NCBI GenBank assembly: GCA_015654695.1
Contig: JAATGJ010000057.1
Location: 1 to 41,815 of the forward strand
From: Chitinophagales bacterium
GTDB lineage: Bacteria; Bacteroidota; Bacteroidia; Chitinophagales; Chitinophagaceae
Direction of reading: 5' to 3'
DNA length: 41,815 nucleotides
Under the pieces are notes generated by a model. It saw nothing but the letters and a program-made list of their open reading frames with translations. It was not told where the DNA came from and ran no database searches. The position numbers were made by a program, and so were the translations under genes. Shown in pieces: positions 28,131-35,780 of the stretch (position 1 is its first letter; every line of letters starts with the position of its first letter).

Positions 28131-28538
28131 TTATCTCAGTTTGTCCAAACTTTTTACCAGTTTTTCATCTTTCCAGATACCACGGGCCGCCATAATATAA
28201 CCGGCAAGAATGGCAAACGCCAGCAGGCAGGTAATGGATATGCTTCCTTTCAGGTACTGACCTATACTGGTAAAATAAATGATAAGAATAATCAGTGCCA
28301 GCGCTGCCCCGCCTATCGCCATCTTCAACTGCTGCCTGCGCTCTTTATAAAGAAAAATGGTGATAAGTGAAAGTAACAATGAAATGCCCGTGAGAATTAA
28401 AAGAAAAAAATTACTTCCGCCATCCAGCTCTTCATATTTACCATCTTTTAGCTGGCCTGCATAAAAAGGAAGTTTATAACTGAAAAATGCAGATAGAGTT
28501 GATAATAACAACCAAAGACTTTGCTGACGCTGGATCAT
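28131..28538 (-). CDS. DUF4293-family membrane protein
   Basis: 135 residues with four hydrophobic segments (QSLWLLLSTLSAFFSYKLPF, FFLLILTGISLLLSLITIFL, AIGGAALALIILIIYF, TCLLAFAILAGYIMAARGIW). The opening MIQRQQSLWLLLS is the hallmark I recall for Bacteroidota DUF4293 proteins. Function is unknown. It begins 42 bp after the glyA stop on the same strand, so it is probably read as part of the glyA transcript. Confidence 0.85.
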   Translation of the reverse strand: MIQRQQSLWLLLSTLSAFFSYKLPFYAGQLKDGKYEELDGGSNFFLLILTGISLLLSLITIFLYKERRQQLKMAIGGAALALIILIIYFTSIGQYLKGSISITCLLAFAILAGYIMAARGIWKDEKLVKSLDKLR

Positions 28539-28580
28539 AAGAGTTAATTTACTGAAACTAAATATCGGATTTTTTACAAC

Positions 28581-29861
28581 TTAACCCAACTCCGGGTAAA
28601 GCGGGAACTGCTTCATAAATTCCTTTACTTCTGTTTTTATACCACTGATCGTTTTTTCATCATCAATATTCATCAGCACTTTATCTACCATCGCTGCTAT
28701 TGTTTCCATGTCAGTTTCTTTCATTCCCCGGGTAGTAATGGCGGGTACTCCTACGCGGATGCCTGATGTAACAAACGGTGACTTATCATCAAAAGGCACC
28801 GAGTTTTTATTCAGGGTAATATGCGCCAGGTCTAATGTTTCCTGCGCTTTTTTCCCTGTAAGATTCTTATTCCTGAGATCTATCAGCATTAAATGATTGT
28901 CTGTTCCATCGCTGATCAGGTTATAGCCACGGGATACAAACGCTTTGGCCATCGCCTGCGCATTTGCCAGCACTTGCCTGCCGTATGCCGTAAAATCATC
29001 AGTCAGTATCTCGCCGAAGGAAATGGCCTTGGCCGCTATTACATGTTCCAGCGGCCCGCCCTGCGTACCGGGAAACACAGCGAGGTCAAGCAGTTGACTC
29101 ATCGTACGGGTATTCCCTTTCGGATCTTTAATTCCCCATGTGTTTTCAAAATCATGACGAAGCATGATGATACCACCTCTTGGCCCGCGCAATGTTTTAT
29201 GCGTAGTGGATGTTATGATATGGCAATGGTCAAACGGATCATTCAATAAACCTTTTGCAATTAAACCGGCAGGATGTGCAATATCTGCCATGATCACGGC
29301 GCCAATTTTATCGGCTACTTCCCGGATACGTTTATAATCCCATTCGCGGCTATAGGCGGAGGCGACGCAAATGATCATTTTGGGTTTTTCCTTTAATGCG
29401 GTTGCTTCCAGGTGATCATAGTCAACAAGCCCCGTTTCTTTTTTTACACCATAAAATAATGCCTGGTAATTTTTACCGCTGAAATTAGCCGGGCTTCCGT
29501 GAGTTAAATGTCCGCCCATGCTCAGGTCAAGCCCTAATATTTTATCTCCGGGTTTTACACAAGCGAGAAAGACCGCTGCATTGGCTTGTGCGCCACTATG
29601 TGGCTGCACATTGGCCCAGCCGGCATTGAAAACTTTTTTTAAGCGTTCAATAGCCAGGGTTTCTATTTCGTCCACCACTTCACATCCGCCATAATAACGC
29701 TTACCGGGATACCCTTCAGCATATTTGTTGGTGGGTACTGTGCCCATAGCCTGGATTACCTGCAGGGAAGTAAAGTTTTCTGAAGCGATCAGTTCTATGC
29801 CATTGCGCTGGCGATCTAGTTCTTTGCGGATGAGGTCGAATACAACGGTGTCTTGGTACAT
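28581..29861 (-). CDS. glyA: Serine hydroxymethyltransferase
   Basis: 426 residues, usual length. A cytoplasmic PLP enzyme that converts serine and tetrahydrofolate to glycine and methylene-tetrahydrofolate. Motifs include [45 protein letters not shown] and the PLP-binding Lys222 in [15 protein letters not shown]. The C-terminal domain has [16 protein letters not shown]. Tandem 8-bp repeats lie just upstream of the start codon. The DUF4293 gene follows. Confidence 0.98.
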   Translation of the reverse strand: MYQDTVVFDLIRKELDRQRNGIELIASENFTSLQVIQAMGTVPTNKYAEGYPGKRYYGGCEVVDEIETLAIERLKKVFNAGWANVQPHSGAQANAAVFLACVKPGDKILGLDLSMGGHLTHGSPANFSGKNYQALFYGVKKETGLVDYDHLEATALKEKPKMIICVASAYSREWDYKRIREVADKIGAVIMADIAHPAGLIAKGLLNDPFDHCHIITSTTHKTLRGPRGGIIMLRHDFENTWGIKDPKGNTRTMSQLLDLAVFPGTQGGPLEHVIAAKAISFGEILTDDFTAYGRQVLANAQAMAKAFVSRGYNLISDGTDNHLMLIDLRNKNLTGKKAQETLDLAHITLNKNSVPFDDKSPFVTSGIRVGVPAITTRGMKETDMETIAAMVDKVLMNIDDEKTISGIKTEVKEFMKQFPLYPELG

Positions 29862-29867
29862 GGAGAA

Positions 29868-29899
29868 GTTTACTGGTTTACAAGTTTAAAAGTTCACAA
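29868..29899. repeat. Four tandem 8-bp units upstream of glyA
   Basis: GTTTACTG, GTTTACAA, GTTTAAAA and GTTCACAA run head to tail from 7 bp upstream of the glyA start codon. This GTTTACAAGTTTA-type sequence is, as I recall, a common low-complexity repeat in Bacteroidota gaps. Confidence 0.6.
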
Positions 29900-30167
29900 G
29901 TTCGGTTAAGTCAAAAGTGTATAAGTTGGTTACTTTATATAAACACCACGACTAATTGAACTTGCTGAGTAGTAATGCGAACATACAAGTGTGCCCTTCT
30001 CTTTGCTCTGGATAAACTTGCAAAAAAGCTTACTGGTAGCAATACAGTTGGTTGCACAAATTTTTACAAAAATAAGTCGGGGATGGATGTTAAGGGATTT
30101 ATTAGTGAAATTTTTATTCCTTGAAAATTCACTACTTTCACGGGCTTTTAATTTTAAACTAAAAGAT

Positions 30168-30181
30168 ACCCCTTCAGGGGT
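30168..30181 (+). repeat. ACCCC-TTCA-GGGGT hairpin just before the nucleotidyltransferase start
   Basis: 5-bp arms and a 4-nt loop, followed by TTAGGG and the ATG at 30189. It covers the ribosome-binding position, so it could affect translation. It has the same layout as the hairpin repeats in uvrA and in the FAD oxidoreductase gene. Confidence 0.6.
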
Positions 30182-30188
30182 TTAGGGC

Positions 30189-31181
30189 ATGAAGGCAATT
30201 ATACCAGTAGCAGGCGCAGGCACCAAGCTCCGTCCACATAGTTATACGCAACCAAAAGCACTCATTCCGCTTGCCGGAAAGACGGTTCTCAGCATTATCA
30301 TTGACCAGTTGCGGGAGGCAAATATCAACGAGTTTATTTTTATTGTTGGGTACCTGGGCGATAAGATCAGGGACTATGTAGAAGCCAAATACCCTGAGCT
30401 GCAGGCGCATTATGTACAGCAGATAGACCGCCAGGGGATCGGCCATGCTATCAAGCTGGCCCGTGATATTGTAAATAATGACGAAGTATTCGTAGTACTT
30501 GGAGATACCATTTGCGAATACGATATACAGGAAGTGGCCGGTAGCCCCTTCTCCATGCTGGGGGTAAGAAAAGTAGATGATCCCCGTGAGTTCGGCGTAG
30601 CGGAAATGGATGATGAAGGGTATATTGACCATGTGGTGGAAAAACCACAGATACCCAAGTCAAATATGGCATTAGTAGGTATTTATAAGATAAAAGAATC
30701 AGAGCTGTTGTTCCAGTGCCTGGAAAATAATTTTATACAGGGACTGCGCAGTCATGGAGAATACAGCCTGACGGATGCACTCGACTGTATGCTGAAAAAA
30801 GGAGCTAAATTCAAACCCTTCAAAGTAGAAAGCTGGTTTGATTGCGGAAGAAAAGAAACGCTGCTGGAATCCAACTCTACATTACTTAAAAAATTTGCAC
30901 CGCAATACCCGAAGGAATATCATTTTGAAAATACAGTCATCATTCACCCGGTGAGTATCGGGGATGGTTGTGATATTAAGAATTCTATCATTGGTCCCAA
31001 TGTAACCATCGGCGAGAGCACTACCGTCAATTATTCTATTTTAAGAAATTCCATCATCGGTTCATTCTCCAACCTGTATGATATTGTACTGGAAGCTTCC
31101 ATCATCGGCAGCGATTCAGGATTGCGTGGTGAAACCCGCAGGCTTAATATCGGGGATAATACAAGTATTGACCTGGGATAA
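30189..31181 (+). CDS. Sugar-phosphate nucleotidyltransferase (NDP-sugar pyrophosphorylase) with left-handed beta-helix tail
   Basis: 330 residues. The N-terminal nucleotidyltransferase fold (~1-235) starts with VAGAGTKLRPHSYTQPKALI, the GxGTxLRP..PK motif, although Lys replaces the usual Arg after Thr. VLGDTICEYD is the metal-binding Asp and VVEKPQIPKS is a second motif. The C-terminal ~90 residues are hexapeptide repeats (IGDGCDIKNSIIGPNVTIGE). It activates a sugar-1-phosphate, probably with dTTP or UTP; substrate is not readable. It is alone rather than in a sugar operon. Relatives are often annotated as glucose-1-phosphate thymidylyltransferase. Confidence 0.85.
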   Translation: MKAIIPVAGAGTKLRPHSYTQPKALIPLAGKTVLSIIIDQLREANINEFIFIVGYLGDKIRDYVEAKYPELQAHYVQQIDRQGIGHAIKLARDIVNNDEVFVVLGDTICEYDIQEVAGSPFSMLGVRKVDDPREFGVAEMDDEGYIDHVVEKPQIPKSNMALVGIYKIKESELLFQCLENNFIQGLRSHGEYSLTDALDCMLKKGAKFKPFKVESWFDCGRKETLLESNSTLLKKFAPQYPKEYHFENTVIIHPVSIGDGCDIKNSIIGPNVTIGESTTVNYSILRNSIIGSFSNLYDIVLEASIIGSDSGLRGETRRLNIGDNTSIDLG

Positions 31182-31313
31182 AAAATCAAAACACAGGATT
31201 CAAGGGACAAGTCATGAAATGAATAGGGCATTTTCCTGTTCTGCAAGTATTGTATCCCGGTTCTTGTACCTTTTTCTTGATTTATCTTTACTTCTTATTA
31301 ATACATCTTACTA

Positions 31314-32267
31314 ATGACTCCTTTCAGGAACAGGGTGACTGAATTATTGGGTATAGATTATCCCATCATACAGGCCGGTATGGTATGGGCAAGCGGGTGG
31401 AAGCTGGCCAGTGCAGTCAGCAATGCCGGGGGCCTGGGCATTATCGGCAGCGGAAGTATGTATCCTGATGTATTGCGTGAACATATACGTAAATGTAAAA
31501 TCGCGACCAACCGTTCCTTTGCAGTAAACGTTCCTTTGCTTTATCCGGGTATAGAGAAGCATATCCAGATCATCATGGAAGAAGGAGTAAAAATTATTTT
31601 TACTTCTGCCGGTAACCCCAAAACATGGACCGGCGTCTTAAAAGAAAAGGGTATCACCGTTGTACATGTAGTGAGCAGCAGCAAATTCGCCCTGAAAGCA
31701 GAAGAAGCAGGTTGTGATGCCGTAGTAGCGGAAGGTTTTGAAGCCGGTGGTCATAATGGAAGAGAAGAAACAACAACGATGGTGCTGGTACCGGCTGTGG
31801 TCAATGCGGTGAAGATCCCGGTAATAGCAGCCGGTGGTATTGCTACTGGCAGACAGATGATGGCGGCGATGGTGATGGGTGCAGAGGGTGTGCAGGTGGG
31901 CAGTCGTTTTGTAGCCAGTGAAGAAGCGTCTTCGCATAGTGAGTTTAAGAATGCCGTGGTTAATTCACAGGAAGGTGATACGGTTTTGACGATGAAGCAA
32001 CTGACTCCCGTGAGGCTGATCAAAAATAAATTTTATCAACAGGTGCGGGAAGCGGAAGCTAAGGGGGCAACTTTGGAAGAGTTGAAAACGTTACTGGGAA
32101 AGGCAAGGGCTAAAAAGGGAATGTTCGAAGGGGATATGGACGAAGGGGAACTGGAAATAGGACAGGTAAGTTCCCTGTTGAAAAATATTTTGCCGGCTGC
32201 AACGATCGTAAAAAATTTGTGGTCAGAATTTGGTGAAGCGTTGGAGAATCCGGTTAAAATCCTGTAA
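31314..32267 (+). CDS. FMN-dependent nitronate monooxygenase / FabK-like enoyl-ACP reductase
   Basis: 317 residues of TIM-barrel type. Motifs: DYPIIQAGMVWASGWKLASA at the start, NAGGLGIIGSG, then EGFEAGGHNG and IPVIAAGGIATGRQ with GAEGVQVGSRF for FMN binding. The catalytic His of nitronate monooxygenases and the FabK active-site region fall in EAGGHNG. These two activities cannot be told apart from sequence alone. A TAnnTTTA-like box and a 132-bp gap precede it. It is not next to other fatty-acid genes. Confidence 0.85.
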   Translation: MTPFRNRVTELLGIDYPIIQAGMVWASGWKLASAVSNAGGLGIIGSGSMYPDVLREHIRKCKIATNRSFAVNVPLLYPGIEKHIQIIMEEGVKIIFTSAGNPKTWTGVLKEKGITVVHVVSSSKFALKAEEAGCDAVVAEGFEAGGHNGREETTTMVLVPAVVNAVKIPVIAAGGIATGRQMMAAMVMGAEGVQVGSRFVASEEASSHSEFKNAVVNSQEGDTVLTMKQLTPVRLIKNKFYQQVREAEAKGATLEELKTLLGKARAKKGMFEGDMDEGELEIGQVSSLLKNILPAATIVKNLWSEFGEALENPVKIL

Positions 32268-32329
32268 TTTTATACCGCACCGGGAAAATGTATTGTAAAA
32301 CCAGTTTTTTACAAATCAAACCAATTAAC

Positions 32330-32728
32330 ATGAAACCTAAGATCATTTTGCTGTCTCTCGGCCTGTTGGGTTTTGTTGCTGCCAAAGCCAACTCAGAACC
32401 TGCTCCCTGTACTGGTATAAAAAAAGTGGACGAAGTGAACGGGATCATTGTTCACTCAGAGAACAAGAAACCATTGAAAGATGTAAGTATTACCGCTTAC
32501 CTGATTTCAAAAAAAGAAAAAGCCATAGTTACTGATGAAGACGGCGGCTATTCATTTGATGAATTAAAACCGGGTACTTATAAATTTGTTTTTGAGAAAG
32601 CGGGTTTTAAAAGAGTGACCAAAGAAAAAGTAGTAATAAAAACGGATGAAACCTTCCAGTTGAATATTGAAATGATAGAAAGTCAGAATTCTGATTCTGA
32701 TCTCATGCCGTCGCCATTTCACTTCTGA
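32330..32728 (+). CDS. Small secreted CarboxypepD_reg-like protein
   Basis: 132 residues from the ATG at 32330; earlier in-frame codons back to 32288 lack a plausible start context and would place residues before the signal peptide. A signal peptide (KIILLSLGLLGFVAAKA) is followed by one carboxypeptidase-regulatory-like Ig fold (VNGIIVHSENKKPLKDVSIT, YSFDELKPGTYKFVFEKAGF). Such domains are seen in outer-membrane receptors, but here it stands alone. Role unknown. It ends before a weak hairpin with a T tract. Confidence 0.75.
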   Translation: MKPKIILLSLGLLGFVAAKANSEPAPCTGIKKVDEVNGIIVHSENKKPLKDVSITAYLISKKEKAIVTDEDGGYSFDELKPGTYKFVFEKAGFKRVTKEKVVIKTDETFQLNIEMIESQNSDSDLMPSPFHF

Positions 32729-32749
32729 TAATTTTAATTAAAATAGTTA

Positions 32750-32783
32750 AGCCCTGTCTCTTATAAGTGATGGGGTTTTTTCA
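32750..32783 (+). terminator. Possible terminator after the CarboxypepD_reg-like gene
   Basis: An imperfect stem built from CCC-TC-CTT and AAG-GA-GGG with mismatches, followed by TTTTTT. The stem is weak, so confidence is low. Confidence 0.4.
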
Positions 32784-32867
32784 TAATGGGGCATTTCAGA
32801 AAAATAACACATCGTCTTTTCTCCTGTTTTTAATCTTTAAAAAATGCAACTATAGTAAGCCAGCATA

Positions 32868-33935
32868 ATGAAAACATGGATGGGTTCATATTACGATTCT
32901 TTCAATGCAGAGCCGGCAGAGGCCAGTATATTGGCTGCAGAAAATTATATTGCCTTTGCATGGCGAAATGCTGATGGGGAAACGAAAAAAGTCAACTGGG
33001 ATATGGATGGCATTACTGCTGTAATGGATAATAGTCTCCGGGCAACGAAGATTACTTATTCTAAAGAGCAAGGCAGGCTAATTATCAGCGGGAAACAGGC
33101 AGTGGATTTTATCCTGGAAATGCAGGCCGAAAAAAGAAAGCCCTGGCATAAAAAGAATAAAGCGAAAGAATGGCTTCGGAACTTGTGTATTTTTTTAGGG
33201 TTTATAGGGATTTTGACAACGGCTTATTTTTTAATGGTACCATGGTTGTCCGAAAAATTGGCTTCTTCTGTTTCGGTAAAAACTGAAGCGCAATTCGGAG
33301 ACGCGGTATATGATGCACTAAGCCTTTCACACCAGGAAGACCAGGCCGCATCCGTTATAGTCAATGATTTTTTTAAACAAATGGAAGTTCCTAGTTCGTA
33401 TAATATACAGGTAACAGTGGTAAAAGGGGATGTTGTAAATGCTTTTGCATTGCCGGGTGGACGCATTGTTGTTTATACCGCATTGTTGGATCAATTAACG
33501 ACTTACCCTGAATTAGCGGCTTTGCTGGCTCATGAATTTACTCACGTTAATAACCGTCATTCAACCAAATCTGTTTTTCGCCGGCTCGGATCAAAAGTAT
33601 TTCTGAGTTTATTGTTGGGGAATTTTGGGAATGTAACAGCAGTGTTGGCAGACCAGGCCGATAAATTTAAATCATTGACCTACTCACGAAGATTAGAGAA
33701 AGAGGCCGATATGGAAGGGCTCTCGTTATTGAAGGAAAGGCAAATAGATCCGCATGGCTTTACCGGGTTATTTCAGCATTTGAAGGCTTCAACGCTTACG
33801 TCAGGCATCCCGGAATTCCTCCAAAGTCATCCGGATATTGATAAAAGAATTGAATATATTAAAGAAGCATCGGCGAATAGCCCCGTGAAAGACAACCTGG
33901 AGCTAAAAGCTATTTTTGAAAAATTAAAACAATAA
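32868..33935 (+). CDS. Membrane-anchored M48-family zinc metalloprotease
   Basis: 355 residues. Residues 1-100 are soluble and of unknown fold, and a transmembrane helix spans ~104-126 (LCIFLGFIGILTTAYFLMV). The M48 catalytic domain follows with the zinc motif HEFTH (His222, His226) in LLAHEFTHVNNRHS. The third ligand is the Glu in RRLEKEADMEGLSLL. NAFALPGGRIVVYTALLD is also a family signature. It may act in membrane or envelope protein quality control. It is followed 4 bp later by a YbjQ-like gene, so the two are co-transcribed. Confidence 0.9.
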   Translation: MKTWMGSYYDSFNAEPAEASILAAENYIAFAWRNADGETKKVNWDMDGITAVMDNSLRATKITYSKEQGRLIISGKQAVDFILEMQAEKRKPWHKKNKAKEWLRNLCIFLGFIGILTTAYFLMVPWLSEKLASSVSVKTEAQFGDAVYDALSLSHQEDQAASVIVNDFFKQMEVPSSYNIQVTVVKGDVVNAFALPGGRIVVYTALLDQLTTYPELAALLAHEFTHVNNRHSTKSVFRRLGSKVFLSLLLGNFGNVTAVLADQADKFKSLTYSRRLEKEADMEGLSLLKERQIDPHGFTGLFQHLKASTLTSGIPEFLQSHPDIDKRIEYIKEASANSPVKDNLELKAIFEKLKQ

Positions 33936-33939
33936 CAAA

Positions 33940-34257
33940 ATGATCATTACAACCACTGGTTTTATTGAAGGCAGACCGGTACAGGAGTACCTCGGAGTCA
34001 TCAACGCACAAAGTATTATTGGCGCAAACATTTTTAAAGATTTCTTAGGTGGCCTGCGGGATGTATTTGGGGGCCGCAGTAAAACCTACGAAAAAGTAAT
34101 AGAGCAGGCAAAAGAGGATGCACTGCGTGAACTGACCGAAAAAGCTCAATCCGCAGGCGCCAATGCAATTGTTGGGGTGGACCTTGACTTTGAAACCATC
34201 GGCGCAAATGGCAGCATGCTTATGGTGATTGCTTCGGGAACAGCCGTAAGGATTTAA
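33940..34257 (+). CDS. YbjQ/UPF0145-family (DUF74) protein
   Basis: 105 residues, typical length. IEGRPVQEYLGVINAQSIIG at the start, and AKEDALRELTEKAQSAGANA with IVGVDLDFETI are hallmarks of this conserved pentamer-forming family of unknown function. It is separated by 4 bp from the M48 protease gene and is probably translated from the same mRNA, which makes it a candidate partner of the protease. Confidence 0.9.
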   Translation: MIITTTGFIEGRPVQEYLGVINAQSIIGANIFKDFLGGLRDVFGGRSKTYEKVIEQAKEDALRELTEKAQSAGANAIVGVDLDFETIGANGSMLMVIASGTAVRI

Positions 34258-34317
34258 CAATAAACCTGGCGTGGAAACGATTATTAAGACCGGATTGCCA
34301 AAATAAGAAATTTTTTA

Positions 34318-34396
34318 CTGTATAGCTTTTAGGGTCTCTCGTCAGGGTGTATAGTTATTCCGGGATTTATTCCTTCACCTGTATAGCTATTTTAGG
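34318..34396. repeat. Three spaced TGTATAG repeats
   Basis: CTGTATAGCTTTTAGG (34318-34333), GTGTATAGTTATTCCGGG (34347-34364) and CTGTATAGCTATTTTAGG (34379-34396) start 29 and 32 bp apart. A related copy lies at 27676-27697. The regular spacing, near three helical turns, could suit protein binding on one DNA face. Confidence 0.55.
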
Positions 34397-34469
34397 ACTA
34401 GCCTAGACTAGTCACCGCCATGAATACTGTAGGGATGGAGCATGGCCGAAGCCGGGTAAAAGCGTTCGG

Positions 34470-34491
34470 GGTGTATCAACGGTGTATTGAT
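34470..34491. repeat. Two tandem 11-bp GGTGTATC units
   Basis: GGTGTATCAAC is followed by GGTGTATTGAT. It is part of the repeat-rich gap. Confidence 0.45.
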
Positions 34492-34604
34492 TAAGTGCGC
34501 AGAGAGGCAGGGTGGAATAGGGTGAGTGTATGAAATTCGTATAATTACTATCAGGCCACTGTGCTTATTTCGGAGTTTAATATGCCATCGAATTTATAGA
34601 TACA

Positions 34605-34638
34605 AAGCCCCGCCTTATAACAGGCGGGGCTTATTTTT
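34605..34638. terminator. Strong bidirectional terminator
   Basis: Perfect 10-bp stem AAGCCCCGCC / GGCGGGGCTT with an 8-nt loop. The plus strand continues ATTTTT; the minus strand continues with a short T run. It lies between the plus-strand ybjQ-like gene and the minus-strand coiled-coil gene and can serve both. Confidence 0.85.
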
Positions 34639-34662
34639 CATGGCTGGTTCTGGCTAAAAATA

Positions 34663-35559
34663 TTAATCCATATCTATATCAAAATCATCATCGCTTTTTT
34701 CGATATTGAATTTTTCATGTTTTTCTAAAAAGCTTTTGTATTTCAGGTACGTTTCATTGCTCGCTTTTTTGCCGTTGATGATCAATTCGCCGTCTTTGTG
34801 GTTGATAGAATAACTTTCGCTCTTTTTTATCAGGCCATCCTTATCCAGGCCATCCACAAAGCCCTTGTATTCCTTCATTTCTTCTTTAGCCTTTTCAATT
34901 TCAATCTTCGCCTTAGCCATTTCTTCTTTTATCTGCGGGCCGATCTTTTCCATTTCTTTTTTTACATTAGCCATTTCCTTCTCCAGTTCAGCCATATCCA
35001 TCTTTTTTACTTCATCCATTTCTTTTTTCATTTCCTTCCAGTCTATTTTGGCCATAGACTCCTTTACTTCCCGCTGTATCTTTTCAAAGTCCACTTCCTT
35101 CATGGCTTTTTCCATTTCCAGTTTCATTTTTTCCCCATCAAACTCTTTCATAGATTCTTTCAGTTCTTTTTGCATCTTAGCCATATCTATATCCACGCCG
35201 GCCATCGCTTCCTTTATTTCTTTCTGTATTTTTTCAAAGTCCACTTCTTTCATCGCCTTCTCCACTTCCAGCCTGATCTTTTGACCATCTATTTCTTTCA
35301 GGGCTTTTTCTACTTCCTTCAGGGCTTTCTTCATCTCCACTTCTACATCAGCCCTGTCCAGTTCGTCCAGTACATCATCCAGGTCACGTACTTTCTTTTC
35401 CCGGTTGTTCTTTTTTTCTTTTGGTAAAGTGTCGCTGTAGGGGCGTTGCTGAAAGCGGTCAGTTGATTGTTTGCGGTCCCATGAAATGAGAGCAAAGGCT
35501 GAAGCTGCAACAAATAAAACCAGCAGGATGCGTCCCGCTGTAATTGGTCCTGGTTTCAT
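34663..35559 (-). CDS. Membrane-anchored protein with tandem coiled-coil repeats
   Basis: 298 residues. An N-terminal signal anchor (~9-27, GRILLVLFVAASAFALISW) is followed by ~60-240 of highly charged Lys/Glu/Met coiled coil. Two copies of a 50-residue unit begin EKAMKEVDFEKIQ and repeat with few changes; the DNA also repeats at 150 bp. A weaker earlier half-copy (KALKEVEKALKEIDG) precedes them. The C-terminal ~55 residues are globular (ESYSINHKDGELIINGKKAS). The role is unknown. Its upstream region has inverted CGTAT motifs, suggesting a dedicated regulator. Confidence 0.75.
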   Translation of the reverse strand: MKPGPITAGRILLVLFVAASAFALISWDRKQSTDRFQQRPYSDTLPKEKKNNREKKVRDLDDVLDELDRADVEVEMKKALKEVEKALKEIDGQKIRLEVEKAMKEVDFEKIQKEIKEAMAGVDIDMAKMQKELKESMKEFDGEKMKLEMEKAMKEVDFEKIQREVKESMAKIDWKEMKKEMDEVKKMDMAELEKEMANVKKEMEKIGPQIKEEMAKAKIEIEKAKEEMKEYKGFVDGLDKDGLIKKSESYSINHKDGELIINGKKASNETYLKYKSFLEKHEKFNIEKSDDDFDIDMD

Positions 35560-35587
35560 ACTAAATTTTTTTGGTTTAATTGAATCA

Positions 35588-35629
35588 CGAATTACTTCGT
35601 ATCAAATATACGACTGATTTCGTATATCG
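35588..35629. promoter_or_regulatory. Operator-like CGTAT inverted repeats upstream of the coiled-coil gene
   Basis: CGTAT (35598-35602), ATACG (35608-35612) and CGTATATCG (35621-35629) stand in opposed orientations, next to CGAA-TTAC-TTCG (35588-35599). They lie about 30-70 bp before the start of the coiled-coil gene, where an operator would sit. No regulator gene is adjacent. Confidence 0.4.
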
Positions 35630-35706
35630 TTACATACTTTTTTGTTTAAGGATTTTTTTAACAAAAATGAACTGACGAAGATTCAGAAAGCTATCCAACA
35701 AGAAAA

Positions 35707-35757
35707 CAAAGGGGCACTAAGTAGTAAACGTCTTCTTTGTGTACTTAGCGTCCTTTG
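35707..35757. repeat. Imperfect inverted repeat, CTTTGTGTACTTAGCG type
   Basis: CAAAGGGGCACTAAGT and ACTTAGCGTCCTTTG are near-complementary. The right half contains CTTTGTGTACTTAGCG, which I recall as a common dispersed Bacteroidota sequence. It lies downstream of the ABC permease and may act as its terminator. Confidence 0.5.
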
Positions 35758-35780
35758 TGGGAGAAGTAATATATATGACC

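Larger units (their letters stand above)
29862..30188. other. 327-bp divergent gap between glyA and the nucleotidyltransferase gene
   Basis: No gene is evident. It holds the tandem octamer repeat near glyA and a CCCC-TTCA-GGGG hairpin just before the other gene. Both promoters must lie here, but no convincing TAnnTTTG box was identified. Confidence 0.6.
34258..34662. other. 405-bp gap with clustered repeats
   Basis: No ORF of note. It holds three copies of a TGTATAG unit, an ACTAG palindrome at about 34398-34411, a tandem GGTGTATC unit, and a terminator at its right end. It may be a decayed mobile element or a regulatory RNA region. Confidence 0.5.

Noticed and set aside
32754-32765. CTGTCTCTTATA, identical to the first 12 bases of the Tn5/Tn-type mosaic end
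   Set aside because: A 12-base match followed by AGTGATGG, not ACACATCT; no paired end or transposase. Chance within a terminator-like hairpin.
34798-35427. 209-codon plus-strand ORF rich in Phe/His
   Set aside because: Shadow of the coiled-coil gene on the other strand; composition follows from its Lys/Glu codons.
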